Counted from the first letter of the stretch, positions 20,271-32,450 are shown. The stretch: DNA of 64,000 nt from Eucalyptus grandis (GCF_016545825.1 NC_052619.1:26327803-26391802), one strand, 5' to 3'. Numbers and translations: made by a program. The notes: generated from the letters alone by a model not told the origin.

Positions 20271-22690
20271 TAATAGATTTGCTATAGCCGGATGTTGGTT
20301 AGATAGGACACTACATGGATACTATATTTCCTGGGAGAGGGATATGATGTTGGTTTATCCAAAGTCAAGAGCGTTCTGTCTCTTTCTGGGTACCCCAAGA
20401 TTTGCACAGGAGGGTTTTGTTTGTTGCCTTTGGATTGGAGGAAGAAAATGAGGCTTATTTTTCATTTGAGGTTTGGGTATTGGTGAATCATGTTCATAGT
20501 AATTATGATACAAGAACATTCTCTTTTTACAGTTTGATCACCTGTGGTTTAAATATATTACATGCCGTTCATTTGATGAGCTGGATGAGATGTTGGAGAC
20601 TGTGTGGAGTCTCTTCTAGGTTTCATTTGAAGTATCAAAAGCAACACTAAGAAGGTGTAGGTTTGGCCTTGTATGGAAGCAAGTAGAGCATGGCCTGAGG
20701 AAGCACCTCAAGCTTTCTAAGATAATCTCATTGTCATATATATTCTTGATTCATGGCAAAAAGGTCCACTTCTGGATTGCAGTTAATTTGAGTATTTGAT
20801 ATAATGCTTACTGTTAAGTTGTCGCATTTTCTAAATGATTTCTTGCACTCCGCTTTCAGCAACTTTAGCATTGTGCTGTTTCCTGGTGAGAATGACCCTC
20901 TTGTCCGTTGTCTGATTTCTTTTGTGGATATGAGACAACCACACTGACTGTCACCTTAAGCAACTTCATCTAGGTTTGTGACAAAAGATGGATGGATGGG
21001 ACATTTGTCGATTTTGGCTAGTGCTAACGCAAAGTTGTGGAAATTGAATTGCAAGGGACTACTTTTCAGATGCCCAAAATTATACATGTGGACCATTTAT
21101 ATTTTTTAGCAGCCATAAATTCGAAATTTTTGTAGCTAAGTTTTGCTTTAGGCAGGTAGGAGTAGCCCAAATGCTGAAATGTAAATGGAGTTGAAAGAAG
21201 TTATGTAGATCTTGTCTTTTGGCCTCAATGTAAGTATTGTTTGAGTCACTATGATTTTGTGATTTAAAATATGCTAGATTTGTATTGCTTCTTGCACTTT
21301 ACTCCTGTGGATCCTATAATGTTTTCTAAATTGCTTATTGCGTCGCAATATGAAGTATCAGTGTCTAAACACAAGGATACTGAAGTTCTTATTGAAGTTC
21401 TAGATTTTTGCTCTCTCTTTTATGTTTATGCATCCATTAATCTCTTTAAGCTTCCCCCTTTTATACTAGTCGGAATGCTTATTATGCAAGATTGTATAAG
21501 CAATACAATTGATGTGAAGGTTAGCGTTTCCAAGTTTCAGATGTAGCTCTCTGTCTGCATTTAACCAAATTAAGCTGGCAAGTATTAATTTTACTCTTCT
21601 GCAGAGCTTTTGGCTGTTTTGTCTCTGTGAAAGTTTGAACAAGCAAATAGTTCCATATGTTTTATGCTACAAGTATCAATTGTTGGAAATCTCTCTGCTT
21701 TTTGACAAATTCATGGTGTGTTTACCTTTGAATGCTCAGAGATATATACCTTCCTATTTTTCAGAATGGTATTTCGCTGTGCATCCAAATGATTGCCCTT
21801 TTATTTGCCATTTTCTTGCCTTGTTTCTGTTTCTGTGACAAAGGGTGGCATTAGTTATGTTAGAGGATATCCTATTAAGGTAGGAGGCATCTAGAACAGA
21901 GTTGAGGTTTCAGTTGCATTTGCAAGTTAGATTCCTGGGTAGAATCCCATCAATGTTTGTATCCAAGTTCTTTTAGTTTTTTTGGTTATTTTTGTGTCAT
22001 GAAGTTTGAGCTATAATGTAACTGAGTGTCCTCTCACATTGCCTTAAAGTTCTGTTATTGAGGTTTTGCAGATTGAATTCAACATTTTGCGTTCTAATTT
22101 GTCTAATTATCTTAGTTGGTATGCCATGCCATCCTAGTATTGGCACATACAACTGAGAAAGGTGAAGGGCCATGACTGGCAAAAGGGGCACATTCTGGTG
22201 TTCTTATAGATGGTGGGAATTATGAGGGCCCAATTGGGAGTGTGCTCAAATATGTATTTTGTTTGTCCTACATTTGTAAAAGATATGGCCCAACTCGTTC
22301 CAAGTTCAACAGCCAGGTTATAAAACAATGCTTACGATTACATGGGCTATACCGAACACATTTATGCCAATTGACAAGCTGCTTCTCTCTAATTGCATTC
22401 CATCTGCAAGCAGAACTATACCTACCATCAGAGTAGCAATGGTAGGATGCTAGAAAAGGGATCCCACATAAAGTAGCCAGCACTTGCAGTGAATCATCAG
22501 ATCTTGAATTCATGCTTCTCAAACTACTGCTGATTAAGATCAAGAGATGGACCTGAACCATAGACAATTTCATGTTGGATATTAATCAAGCAAAGGGCCG
22601 TAAGATGCCATGATCAAACCATAAGAAAAATGTACTCCCCTACTCAATGTGTACTTCATTAGCCGCCTGGCTATTTTGCACAGCTTCAAC
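20250..22690 (+). repeat. Segmental duplication, copy 2
   Basis: Partner of 6,240-8,290 plus 9,190-9,530. Here the sequence is nearly uninterrupted: only about 80 bp (22,280-22,360) stands where copy 1 has about 900 bp. It includes the locus 2 C-JID relic and about 2 kb of downstream non-coding DNA. No separate gene is visible in the downstream part. Confidence 0.8.
20290..20700 (+). pseudogene. Locus 2 C-JID relic
   Basis: Readings of SVSFWVPQDLHRRVLFVAFG, LEEENEAYFSFEVWV, then RFGLVWKQVEHGLR (20,655-20,695) follow the C-JID order, in two or more frames. It aligns better with the 6.3-kb relic than with the open C-JID exons. Confidence 0.6.
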
Positions 22691-22984
22691 ACTTAATTCA
22701 GCAATAGAAGGAGTCAAAGCGCAACTTTAAAGGCCATAAACTTTTCCCTTTTTGTTTATGAATTTCAATCTAAGATGTTCAGAAGTAATTAGATTTCAAG
22801 AAAATGCTCAAATTAGACATCAGGATACAAGCATTATTCCATTCCAGTGATATCATTTAACCCCTAAGCATACTTGCTTCTTAGGTAGATACACCTTATG
22901 CTCCATGCGTAGAAGAGCTTTTCCAAAGAAAATATCACGCTTTGCTCGATTTGTTTTATTAGTTCTCTTGTGCAAGATGAAATT

Positions 22985-24870
22985 ATCGCAACAATAGTTC
23001 ACAATTATAGAGTAGCTAATAAGTCGTAATTGATCAACATGATAAATTCACTGAAGTGAAATTTACTGCTACAGCTTCACTTCAACAATTATAGAGTAGC
23101 TAGGAGTAGTACTTACATCTTTCCTCTCAAGTCAAGAATTTAGTGGGAACATGAATTGCAGTCAATAGATTAATAAAAATTTAAAATAAAAAACCTCAAC
23201 CTTCATAAGTCAAGAATGCAGTGTGAACATCATCTTTTCGTTTTTGGTTTGAAATGAGGGAGGGGTCCATGCATGTGCAGTGCATGGAACGTGGAGCGTC
23301 CGTGTATTGTCAGCTTTATCAATCAAACAGCCTTTGTACTGTTGTCACATGTGAGTGTTTGATTAATGAAGAGGTGGTCCTTGTACGAGCTCTGTCTACT
23401 TTTGTCGAAAGAAATAAAGGCCAAAAGCAAGGGAAGAACACGGGAAGATACATATGGCCATTGAAAAAATCACATGCTTACTAGCTAGTAAACGTTTAGC
23501 CGACTGATGAGTTTAGGTTCTCATGTGAGATTGATTTAGTTTTTTAAAATTATTATTTGAAATAATATTCATTTTAGGTCATTTTTTGATGAAATGACTC
23601 TACTCTATGCTTTTTTTTTTAATAATATTCTCGAATAATAACTATCAAGCCTTTCTGTTAATAAAAAAAAAAAATGTAATGGAAATGAACCAATGGAGTC
23701 AAGCCTTGGATTCGCTCTAGATTTGAGCATGTGAAAGGAACAAGGTGGTGGGGGCCACCTGCCATCAAAATCAACTTTGATAATTTTTCTTTCTAGACTA
23801 GAGTTGTGTGGACGGAAGTTAGCACGGAAGTGATGAGCAAAAATTTCCTTTCGCTTTTGACTAAGCCAAAAAAGACATAGAAAAAAAAGTGAGATGTCAT
23901 CAAATCACATGAAACATTCAACGTTAGTGGACACTTTAAACTTTTAAAGTGTATCTTCATTAAAGTGGAAACACGAAAATCCTCTTTTGTATTAAATAAT
24001 TTGAATATGTATCATTCACACTTAGACGAAGTCTTTCTTATGAACTTTCCCATGAAATATTGAATTGTTTTGGAAATGACTCTACTCTATGCTCTTTTTA
24101 GAATATTCTCAAATAATGACTATCAAGCTTTTATGTTAATAATAAATAAATAAATAAATATAATGGAAATGAACCAAAGGAGTCAAGCCTTGGGTTCGCT
24201 CTAGATTTGAGCATGTAGAAGGGACAAGGTGGTGGGGGCCACTTGCCATCAAAATCAACTTTGATAATTTTCTTATCAAGCCAGAGTTATATGGAGGGAA
24301 GCCTACACGAAAGTAATGAGCAAATAATTTGAATATGTATCCTTCACATCTAGATTTGTTTGACTAAGCAAAACAGACAAAGAAAAAAGAAGTGAGATAT
24401 CATCAAGTCACATGGAACATTCAACCTTACTGGACGCTTTATACTTTTAAAGTGTATTCTTAATTAAAGTCCAAACACGAAAATCCTCTTTTGGACTAAA
24501 TAATTTGAATATGTATCCTTCACATTTAGACGAAGTCTTTTTTTATGAACTTTTGCATGAAGTATCCAATTGTTTTGGATATGACTTACACTTTGACTTG
24601 ACTGGGGAGTAGCACCTCTAAGATGTGGATTCCCCAAAAAAGCATCCAGCGAAAAAGGCCCCACATTAGCAAAAGATTCTTTGCTCTAAAGTAATAGAAA
24701 ATAAGCTATTAGCACACCAATTAATCATTTAAAGGTGTTCTTCTAGAAAATTTCTCATTTCTTTGAATTTATATATTAGAACCATTAAATTATTTTCAAT
24801 TGGATGAAAAGCTCAATCTATTTCCATTACAAAAGGTTATAAAATTATCTGATGACTATTGCTTTATCAA
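22985..24870. repeat. Duplicated intergenic block X, copy 1
   Basis: Successive pieces recur in the same order at 32,140-36,450: 23,090-23,345 against 32,150-32,395; 23,385-23,455 against 34,930-34,995; 23,500-23,990 against 35,160-35,720; 24,600-24,850 against 36,230-36,450. Inside copy 1 the middle piece is itself doubled. A marker (gaNcaaNgtggtgggggccac) occurs at 23,738, 24,221 and 35,384. No gene is recognised. In copy 2 the block ends about 2 kb upstream of the locus 3 TIR exon, so it could be duplicated upstream flank of a TNL. Confidence 0.75.
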
Positions 24871-25560
24871 ATGTGGGAAAAAGTGCAAAAGGATACATAT
24901 GCCTCTCTGCATTTGGCAGGTGAATGTATCAAATTCCTCCTGACACTTGTTAATCATACTATTGTTTAATTATATATTGTGATGAAAATATATCATCAAC
25001 TCTCTTAATTTATCAACATGTGATGCTATGATATTTAGCTCTAAAAATTTCAAATAAACACAAGCAATATTTTGCCCCAAACATTGAATATGCTCCATAG
25101 TATTAAGTATATACACACAAATATAAATTAAGCAATTTATTAAATATGTTATATGCATATAAATAAAAAAGGATTAATGATAGAGGAATGCAGAACCATT
25201 TTATAGTGGTCCGGCCAGAGATTGTTCAAGATTTATGCCTAATCAACTATACTTGAAGCCTCAAACAAAGATTGGTTTGCAATGGAGCCAACATTCTTCC
25301 ATAAACACAGCGCACTCTTTCACAAAGAAATGCTCTCATAAGATTGATCTCTCAAGAATTTAATTGCAAAGTGTATACAAGAGGGATATTGCAAGTACTA
25401 ATAGTGTACAAAAACAAAAAACTGTTGGCAAAAAAGATCACCGATCACCCGATTTTCTAATAAGGAGTCACTAACACTTTCATGAAATATATGGTATGCT
25501 TCCATCAAATTTTGTGTTAAAAAATAATATGTATAATTTGCTTAATTAAATAGAATGTAA

Positions 25561-26181
25561 GGGTGTGTTTGTTTTGCGAAAAACAATTTCCGAGAAAATG
25601 TTTTACTCATTTTCCTGAGTTTGGTTCATTTGGGAAAACGAGTCAACGAAAAATGTTTCTTAGTCAATGAAAATATTTTCCTTCCAAAGCTTAAATTTAG
25701 GAAAACGATTTCCCCTTTTGAAATAACTAGAAAACATTTTCCAAAATGTTTTAAGGTCATTGCTTAATGAAAATTTTATTATTAAAAAGAATTTCTAATT
25801 AAAAATTTTGAATTTATTATTAATATATCTTTTCTTTTCTTTCTTCTTTCTTTTTTTTTCTTTTTCTTTTCTTGTTTTCTCTTTTCTTTCTTTGCCTGTG
25901 AACGTAAAACCCTAACTCCTCCTCCCCTCTCTCCTTCTCCTTCACCCCCTCCCTTTTGTCACCGCCGCCTCCTCCAACCCTAGCCCCTCCTGCACTCCTG
26001 TTGGCTTCACTCCCTCCTCTTCCTCTTCGTCGGCTTCTTCTACACCTTCAATCATTTTTCCAATGCAATCCAAACATCAGAAAATATTTTCAGTCACGTA
26101 TCACTAAACAAAGGAAAACTAACCGTTTTCCTGGAAAATAGTTACAAAAAACATTACGTTTTTCATGAACCAAACACACCC
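25561..26181. mobile_element. PIF/Harbinger (Tourist-like) MITE
   Basis: 621 bp bounded by inverted ends: gggtgtgtttg at 25,561 and its complement caaacacaccc ending at 26,181, with further inverted similarity (gaaaaac, ttttcc...gaaaa). A TAA lies on both sides (25,558-25,560; 26,182-26,184), the target duplication typical of this superfamily. The arms are AT-rich and the centre (25,905-26,040) is C-rich, so a spurious Pro/Leu-rich frame arises there. No transposase is present, so it is non-autonomous. Confidence 0.85.
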
Positions 26182-26184
26182 TAA

Positions 26185-27079
26185 TACATGAATCAAATGA
26201 TTACATGCATCGGACCTTCGTGGAATCATACATTCACGTGCATTTGAGTTCGGACAGATGGAGTCCCCACCCATTGAATATAACATATGAATGGAAGTGC
26301 TGTCCATTAATTCAAGTTTTGTCGTTACTCCACTCCTTTTTTCTGGTGCATGTAGAATGGAGTGTTGGTGTATTGTCAGCTTTCTCAATCGAACAGCTCT
26401 CATCTTGTCGTGACATGGAAGAATATAATGTGGGACATTGGCCGACATTACTCAATTTTGCTGAAGTTATCTCTAAATAAGACCAAGGAAAAGAGCTATA
26501 CAAAGATTGTTAACGTAGATATCTAACAGAGAAGTATACAAATGAAAGAAAGGAAAGAGATGAAACCCAAAAAAACAAGAAGAAAAAGAAAAAAGAAGAG
26601 GAACGAAAGAAAGTAGACTTTCAACGCACAATGCTGAAACATACATCATGAATATTAATTGTTATGTTGAGATGAGAAGATTTCTGCTGTTGAATTTGAC
26701 TCAGTTGCTATTGTTGCGCATAAGGTTCGACATTTTACCCACTATAAATTGAAAGTGAAATTTAAAACACTTTATGCACTAGCAAATGGACGTCCAACAC
26801 AGTAAAAGTCATATTTAATGACGTTTTACGACGTCAAGTTTTTTTATTACAATAGAATATTGCAAATCTTTGTGAATCGTCACAAATAGTAATAAAAAAT
26901 TTCAAACTTGTGGCCTTAAAGCTATTGATTACGGTTAACATTGTAGACCTTTAAATGCCGAAGCATGGAGCTAAAGTTTACGGTGAGGGCGTAGGTACAG
27001 CTGACACGGTACACGAGATGTGATGTTGGAACAACAACAAGATATGACATCATGTTTGATCACATTGTTTGGCTTTTAA
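26185..27079. other. Intergenic DNA, no gene recognised
   Basis: Contains a piece (26,340-26,450) also found at 23,280-23,345 and 32,330-32,430 (ggtgtattgtcagctttctcaat-type motif). Otherwise it is AT-rich and featureless, with an A-rich stretch at 26,560-26,610. Confidence 0.5.
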
Positions 27080-27798
27080 GGCCCGTTTAATAATAATTTT
27101 ATTTTTGAGAATAATTTTTAATATGAAATGATTTTTTTATTCAGTTCTTATGAATAATTTCTTAGTATAATAACGTAGTTGGTAACTATGAAATATTTCT
27201 ATACCCAGGATAGAAATGTGTTTAATAAAATTCTTAAATTTTTAAATATTTTTATTATATTTTTCTTTTTCTTTTTCCTTTTCTATTATTCTTCCCGCTT
27301 GGTGGTTGGTGACTAGCTAGGCAAGGTTCGGTAAGCTCGCTGGGCCATCGGCAAGGCTCGACCTCGCCCAGGCGATGCGAGGTCCGCCTCGCCCTAGTTT
27401 GGCGAGGCCCAGCCTCGTGCCGATTGGTGAGGCCAAGCCTTGCTGTGGCTAGGTGAGGATCGGCCTGGCTGGGCCATTGCCAAGTCAGCGTCGCCAGGGG
27501 CCGGTGACATCGTCGACGACTCTCCCGCGAGGTTGCTAGCCCTTGTTGGTTGGTCGTCGGCCATGACTGAGGCCGGTGACTAGCTAAAAGGTAGAAGAAG
27601 AAAATGAAAGAGAAGAAGAGAAAAGAGAAAAGAAAAAGAAAGAAATTAGATGTCATTCTATGAATTGTTCCTGATAACAAAAAACAGTTTTTTTGTTCTC
27701 AGGAATAAAAAATTTATTAAACGGATTTTTATTCTTTTTTTGTCATGAGAACAAAGGAACATAATAAATTATTGCTAGGAGTGTTACTAAATAGGTCC
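27080..27798. mobile_element. Probable MITE with GC-rich core
   Basis: The ends are imperfect inverted repeats: ggcccgtttaataataatttt at the left and the complement of ggacctatttagtaacact at the right, with further pairing (aataattt; ttctcaaaaat against tgttctcatga). Flanks are TAA and TTA, so the target duplication is imperfect or the ends are a base or two off. The arms are AT-rich, and the core 27,287-27,580 is GC-rich with repeated gaggc/cggcctcgcc units. The long minus-strand frame there is a composition artefact. Confidence 0.55.
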
Positions 27799-27929
27799 TT
27801 AGCATGTCAGAGGAATATGGGATTGTTACTGACATTTGTATAAGGTTAGGCATACAATATTTACTTATACCGATTCCGACGCTTTGAAAGGCTTTCTTTC
27901 CCTAAGCCAATCAATAAACCAACCAGAAA

Positions 27930-28270
27930 TCTAGCCTCCAATCAGGATTGTACGAAATTATAGTCATAAAATTTATCTTGACTTGTGAGAATCATTAATG
28001 ATTTAGTTAACAATAAATCAACGTTAAACAAATATTCGTATCGATCATACGTCCAACTAACGCGGTAAATGCGATTTTCAATGACGAAAAGTTTCATGCG
28101 CATATCATAAACTTTTTTAGGCGCACACACATTATAATATTACCGAAATACTTATAATATTCTGTGGTTTAGGGCCCTTTTGAAATTCTTTCAAAGTTAC
28201 TCAAGGAAAACAGCTATAATTTTAAATTGCAAGTAGCATATTTGAGTGAGCTTTATAATTAGCAAATGTG
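27930..28270. repeat. Intergenic duplicate (pairs with 32,520-32,850)
   Basis: Anchors gtatcgatcat, aactaa(c/t)gcggtaaatg, gacgaaaagtt, aataatatta and catatttgagtgagc occur in the same order at 32,605-32,840. The second copy has a (CA)n expansion at 32,693-32,712. No coding content is seen. Confidence 0.75.
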
Positions 28271-28479
28271 AATTAGGGTCGACATAGACCTAGTTCTACA
28301 TTTTTTTAGTATAGTTGTGAAAACTTCTTTTAGATGAATATAACGTGTATAGTCTTTTGAAGTCCCTTTAGTCAAAATCACGGAAAAAAGAATTACGTGA
28401 CTTTTACTTCTCCGAAAAAGTGAAAATATTGATGTGAAATGACACCACTTGAAATTATCAAGCTTATGGTTAGAACCTG

Positions 28480-28715
28480 CTGTACAATATCATCTATATG
28501 CGATGAACAGATATGCCGTGTGAATGTGCTTGGATCAATGTAGCCAAAGTTTCTACACAAGAGAAAAAAAATTTCCAAATCCAGCGTGTGAATGCATTGG
28601 GATTATGGCAGCCAAAGTAAGATCATGCGTGAAATAAGAGAGGGAAGAAAATTTCCAAATCTAGCATGTGAATCACTCATGGATTGATGCAGCCACAATT
28701 GGAGCACGCGTGGAA
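28480..28715. repeat. Tandem repeat, about 77-bp unit, three copies
   Basis: Units share gaaaatttccaaatcNagc(g/a)tgtgaat and g(a/g)cagccaaagt, at about 28,515, 28,565 and 28,640. A related array lies at 33,117-33,300, so the array was carried along when the surrounding block duplicated. Confidence 0.8.
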
Positions 28716-29295
28716 AACATAAATCTTGACATTCCTAAAGGGGATCCACCAAATAAAGACAGTGATTGCACTTTTAATTAGCAATTTTTGCAATTTCACA
28801 TACTCCTTGTGAAGATAATCTGCCAGACACAGTGATTTAATAGGTACTAGAACCTCCCAATGATTTATCAGCTCACGATCTCACTTTAAAGGACTGCATC
28901 ACTATTTGCTTCTCCTCGTGTGTTGTCCTTACAACCCACAATTCCATTTACGTAAAACCAGTACACTGGTACAAAAGACCATGGCCTTCATGCTCGATTT
29001 ACCTTTACCTTTTTGGGTATCAAGGGAGGACGAATGCTTTTATCCCATCGTACTCTGGCTTGGTGCACAAACACCATATAATACACGAATTTGATCTCAT
29101 GGTCGCATGTAGCCAAGACAAAAGAATTAGCATCTAAGCATTTGTAGTCTAATTACATCCATAAGGAAAAGTATTGTATAGATTGATTCTATGAATTTAG
29201 ATATGGTGCCATTTGATTTTTAGATAAGCCCAAAATGAAAATGATTGATACTGTATATTTATGTTCTTTGATACACTGAAAAAGCCATGAGTATG

Positions 29296-29417
29296 TTACG
29301 AGCAGATGAGTATATAAAAGGGAAAGGGCCTCTAGGTAATAGTTTTTTCCGCCAAATTACGAGCAGATGAGTATATAAAAAGGGAAAGGGCCTCTCTAGG
29401 TAATGGTATTTTCCACC
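29296..29417. repeat. Tandem 61-bp repeat with TATATAAA
   Basis: Two units (29,296 and 29,357) each read ttacgagcagatgagtatat, aaa(a)gggaaagggcctct, ctaggtaat, then a (t)ttccNcca end. Each carries a good TATA box. No gene start could be recognised downstream, so promoter function is only a possibility. Confidence 0.85.
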
Positions 29418-30869
29418 AGAAGCAAATCTGCAGCATCGGGTAGAGTAAGATGCGAAAGGCAATCTTTCATTTCATTATAATTATTACAAACCTCGAAGCA
29501 GGGCAAAAGTAAAAGAAACGTACGATAAGGATGAGGAACGATCAAAACGGCATTGTTGCTAAACCAAATGAGTAAGGACCGGCCTGTTAGCTTAGTAGCA
29601 GTGCTGTTAGGCATGCTGGCCTTATTGTAAGCTTTTCACTCACCCTCATTCATTCTAGACGCGGGAGATTGTTATACTTGCTTATTCAATAGTAACTGGA
29701 ACTGAAATATTTATGTTGTGTTTACCTTCACTACTGTGTGACTCTATTATTTTTTATCTATCTTTATCTTTCTGACAAAAAGGGAATATACGAATGACAT
29801 TATGGAGTCTTCTACCCTAGACAGATCTCTCATCTATTTCTTTCTTTTGGGCCGTTGAAGGACTTGTTCAGTCCGTGACGTTAACGGTGAGGAACGATCA
29901 AAATGAATGTCCCACTAAATAAGAAATTCGCATTTCCCAGGATTATAGAAGGGAATGCGATGATGACAAATGGGAATCACGTGAAGGAGCAAATAGAAAT
30001 TAGATTTTCTCTTTTTGTGAATCTTTCCTGGTTTTCAAATTAAAAAGCAGCCTTCCTCAGCAAAGGCATGATGACCGTCACGTAATCATGCATGTGCTTT
30101 CAATTCAATTCGCTACAAATATTTTTCTTTTTTTTTGGTGCCTACCGTGTCACATTGATCAATATTTTTTTAAGGGAATCTTTAAGAAGGGAAGTGTACT
30201 GCTTTGGGCCTTTCCTTCTTCTTTTGTTCCCCTCTTTACTGTTCGTTGTGTGCTCGACTTTTTTATGCTAGAAACTTCTCGCTGTGTAAGTACTTGTTTT
30301 ATGCATACTTCATTCGACTGATATATAGAATCACGTGGTGGGGTCACGCATGTCACGAGTTCGTCCAGAAAAACCGTGACGAACAAATATTTATGCTTGT
30401 GATATGGATGAGTTTTACATACAAAAACTGGCGATGTCAATTTTTCCGCTCCTTTTTTCACGGCTTTGGAGAGATACGTATCAAACCTAAGTTGTCTGTA
30501 TTCTTCTTCAATGACTGCATAAGGTTGAACACCATGTAGAAAAAATGATCAAATATGCTTGTGTTAGTACCCAAATTTATTTTTCCCCGAAAGGTGTGTT
30601 AAGCTAGTCCATTTACTCAAGTGGTTGCCCACAAAATTGAAGAATTTCAAGCAAAGTGGACAGACATGATGCCACTTCTTTTGAAGAAGATTAAAGACGC
30701 TAAAGCAGCAGATCGACCAATGCGCCCTTTTACCTCCAAGAGATCTCTTTACTTTTCCTTGTAATTTCATTTCGATGTAATTTCAATTTCAACTCTTTCA
30801 TTTGATTGTAATTGCAATTCCAATACATTCGTGGAGTCTCATCACTCCATCTAAAGCCACATTCATGCA

Positions 30870-31089
30870 CTTTTTTGCTCGAGTGCGAAATTGAGGAGCA
30901 TTTTTTTATCGCTTTCCAATTGTTTGAACCAGCTTTGAAGTCACTGAGTTTCAGGAAGTCACTTAACATTTTAGCCCTGATTTTAGCTATGAATATCTCG
31001 GTCCTTTGAGGTCAATGTTTCTGACTTGATATAAGAAATGACTCCTTATCTCCTTTTAGGAACACTGGATGATTATTAGCAAAGTATAA
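30870..31089. repeat. Duplicate pairing with 34,558-34,800, interrupted by a MITE
   Basis: Shared order: ctcgagtg(c/t)gaaa, ccaattgtttgaaccagctt, aagaaatgactccttatctcc, attattagcaaagtat. In this copy the sequence is broken at 31,089 by the 857-bp element and resumes at 31,947 (gtgagcgagtaagtaaatgg against gtgagtacggccaaac at 34,803). Confidence 0.85.
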
Positions 31090-31946
31090 GGATGCGCATG
31101 ATAAAATTTCTAGAACAAAAATTAATTTCTATATTATGGATGAGTTTTGAGTAAATAAACGCGTTTGATAATAATTAAAAATTTTATTTCTAAAATAAAA
31201 ATTCGTTTGATAACAAAATAAAATTTCTATTTCTAAGAGCGGCAACGACCGGCGTCCGATGGCCGGAGTCCGACGTTTAGCGTCCGGTGACTAGCGACAA
31301 GCGGCCAAAGTCCAGTCCGACACCGGAGTCAGACTCTGACAACTGGCAATTGATGTCAAACGTCTGGAGTTTGACGTCTGACGTTCGACATCTGGAGTTC
31401 AGCAATAGGAGCTCGACGGCGGGTGGCGGGTGGCTGACATTTGGTGGCCAGTGGCGAGTGATAAAGGGTCACCGGCGAACATCCGGTGGTTGGTGATGAG
31501 CCTTCGGCATCCAATGATTGGCGATGAGCAGCCAATGACCGGTGGGCATTTGGCATTTGATGACGGGCGGTTGGCGACAGGTGGCCAGAGTGCGGTGGCC
31601 GGAGCGACCAACGTCTAGTGGCTGGCGGTCTACGACTAGTGGCCGGGGCCGGTGGTGAGTGGCTGGCAACCGCCGGAGGGCATCGGGCATCCCACGGCAA
31701 AGAAGTAGGTGACGGGCGGTGATGAGAGTAACGATGAGAAAATTTTTGATTTCTCATTTTGTTCCTTAAACAAAAAGCTAAAAATTTTAACTTTTAATTT
31801 CTACTCCAAATCTATTTCTAGAATAGAAATCTATTTCAGAAATAGAAAAATGAAATTGCATTATCAAATGGATTTCTATTCCAAACATGTTATGGGGAAC
31901 AGAAAAACAGAGAAATAGAGAAACATAAATTTTGTCATGAGCACCC
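31090..31946. mobile_element. PIF/Harbinger-like MITE with GC-rich core and empty site elsewhere in window
   Basis: 857 bp with inverted ends ggatgcgcatgataaaattt and the complement of gggtgctcatgacaaaattt, flanked by TAA (31,087-31,089 and 31,947-31,949). Arms are AT-rich (aaatagaaat and similar). The core 31,235-31,730 is GC-rich with irregular repeats of ggtggccgg/gacgtctgg type. The paralogous segment at 34,790-34,815 lacks the element, which fixes the boundaries independently. No transposase reading is present. Confidence 0.88.
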
Positions 31947-31949
31947 TAA

Positions 31950-32450
31950 GTGAGCGAGTAAGTAAATGGCCAAACAGAAGTATGAGTGCATCAACTTGAT
32001 TTTCTTGTGCGTAAATCTCCATTCTCCGCTGCAGAATTTTAGTGAAAATTTGCACCTTCATCACAAACAAATAGGAGGAGACAGGATCACCTGGTCTTTA
32101 TCCATTCTTCCCTGTTAAAAAAGCCAGCAAGCTCTAGACTAACAATTATATAGTATTTTGTAGGAGTAGTAACGGCATCTTTCCGCCCATGTCAAGAGCA
32201 CAGCGTGGGAACACCAATTGCGGTCAACATATTCCAAAAAAAAAAAAAAAAAAAAAAACCTTTAACCTTCGTAAGTCAAGAATGTAATGTGAACACAATT
32301 TGTCTGCTTTCGGTTTGAAATCAGGGAGGTGTGTGGAAAGTAGAGGGTCGGTGCGTTATCATCTTTATCAAATCAAACAGCCTTTATCCTGTTGTGACCC
32401 TGGAGGGAATGTAATTTTGGGACATTGGTAAAATTACAAAAGCTTATGAA
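31950..32450. repeat. Duplicated intergenic pieces (pair with 34,805-34,920 and 23,090-23,370)
   Basis: 31,950-32,055 matches 34,805-34,912 (gagtgc(a/g)t, aacttgattttcttgtgc, ctgcagaattttag). 32,140-32,395 matches 23,085-23,345 (acaattata, catctttccNc, cttcgtaagtcaagaatg, atcaaacagcctttNtcctgttgt). It contains a pure A run at 32,235-32,259. No coding content is seen. Confidence 0.75.

Larger units (their letters stand above)
17250..20700 (+). pseudogene. TNL locus 2: whole TIR-NB-ARC-LRR-C-JID pseudogene
   Basis: This is a full-length relic of a TNL immune receptor with the same exon order as locus 3: TIR (17,250-17,665), NB-ARC (17,847-18,959), linker/LRR (19,064-19,339), LRR (19,439-20,270) and C-JID (20,290-20,700). 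Compared with locus 3 it has lost the ATG (now GTG at 17,250), the acceptor of intron 1 (AG to GG at 17,845-17,846) and the donor of intron 2 (GT to AT at 18,960-18,961). It also has frameshifts or stops in every exon except perhaps the last part of NB-ARC. The intron positions and the 276-nt third exon are identical in length to locus 3, so it is a direct paralogue and not a processed copy. Confidence 0.9.
28720..31089. other. Intergenic DNA, no gene recognised
   Basis: AT-rich with many stops. It contains the tandem TATA-bearing repeat at 29,296-29,417 and, at 30,870-31,089, a segment repeated at 34,558-34,800. No domain-like reading was found on either strand. Confidence 0.5.

Noticed and set aside
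27255..27680. 141-codon minus-strand frame rich in Ser, Thr, Arg and Pro
   Set aside because: Falls on the GC-rich core of a MITE. Composition and position explain it.
28480..28715. CRISPR-like array
   Set aside because: Units are contiguous diverged tandem repeats without unique spacers, in a plant nuclear context.
31356..31757. 133-codon minus-strand frame, Pro/Ala/His/Ser-rich
   Set aside because: Lies in the GC-rich repeat core of the 31-kb MITE, with no start context or splice sites.
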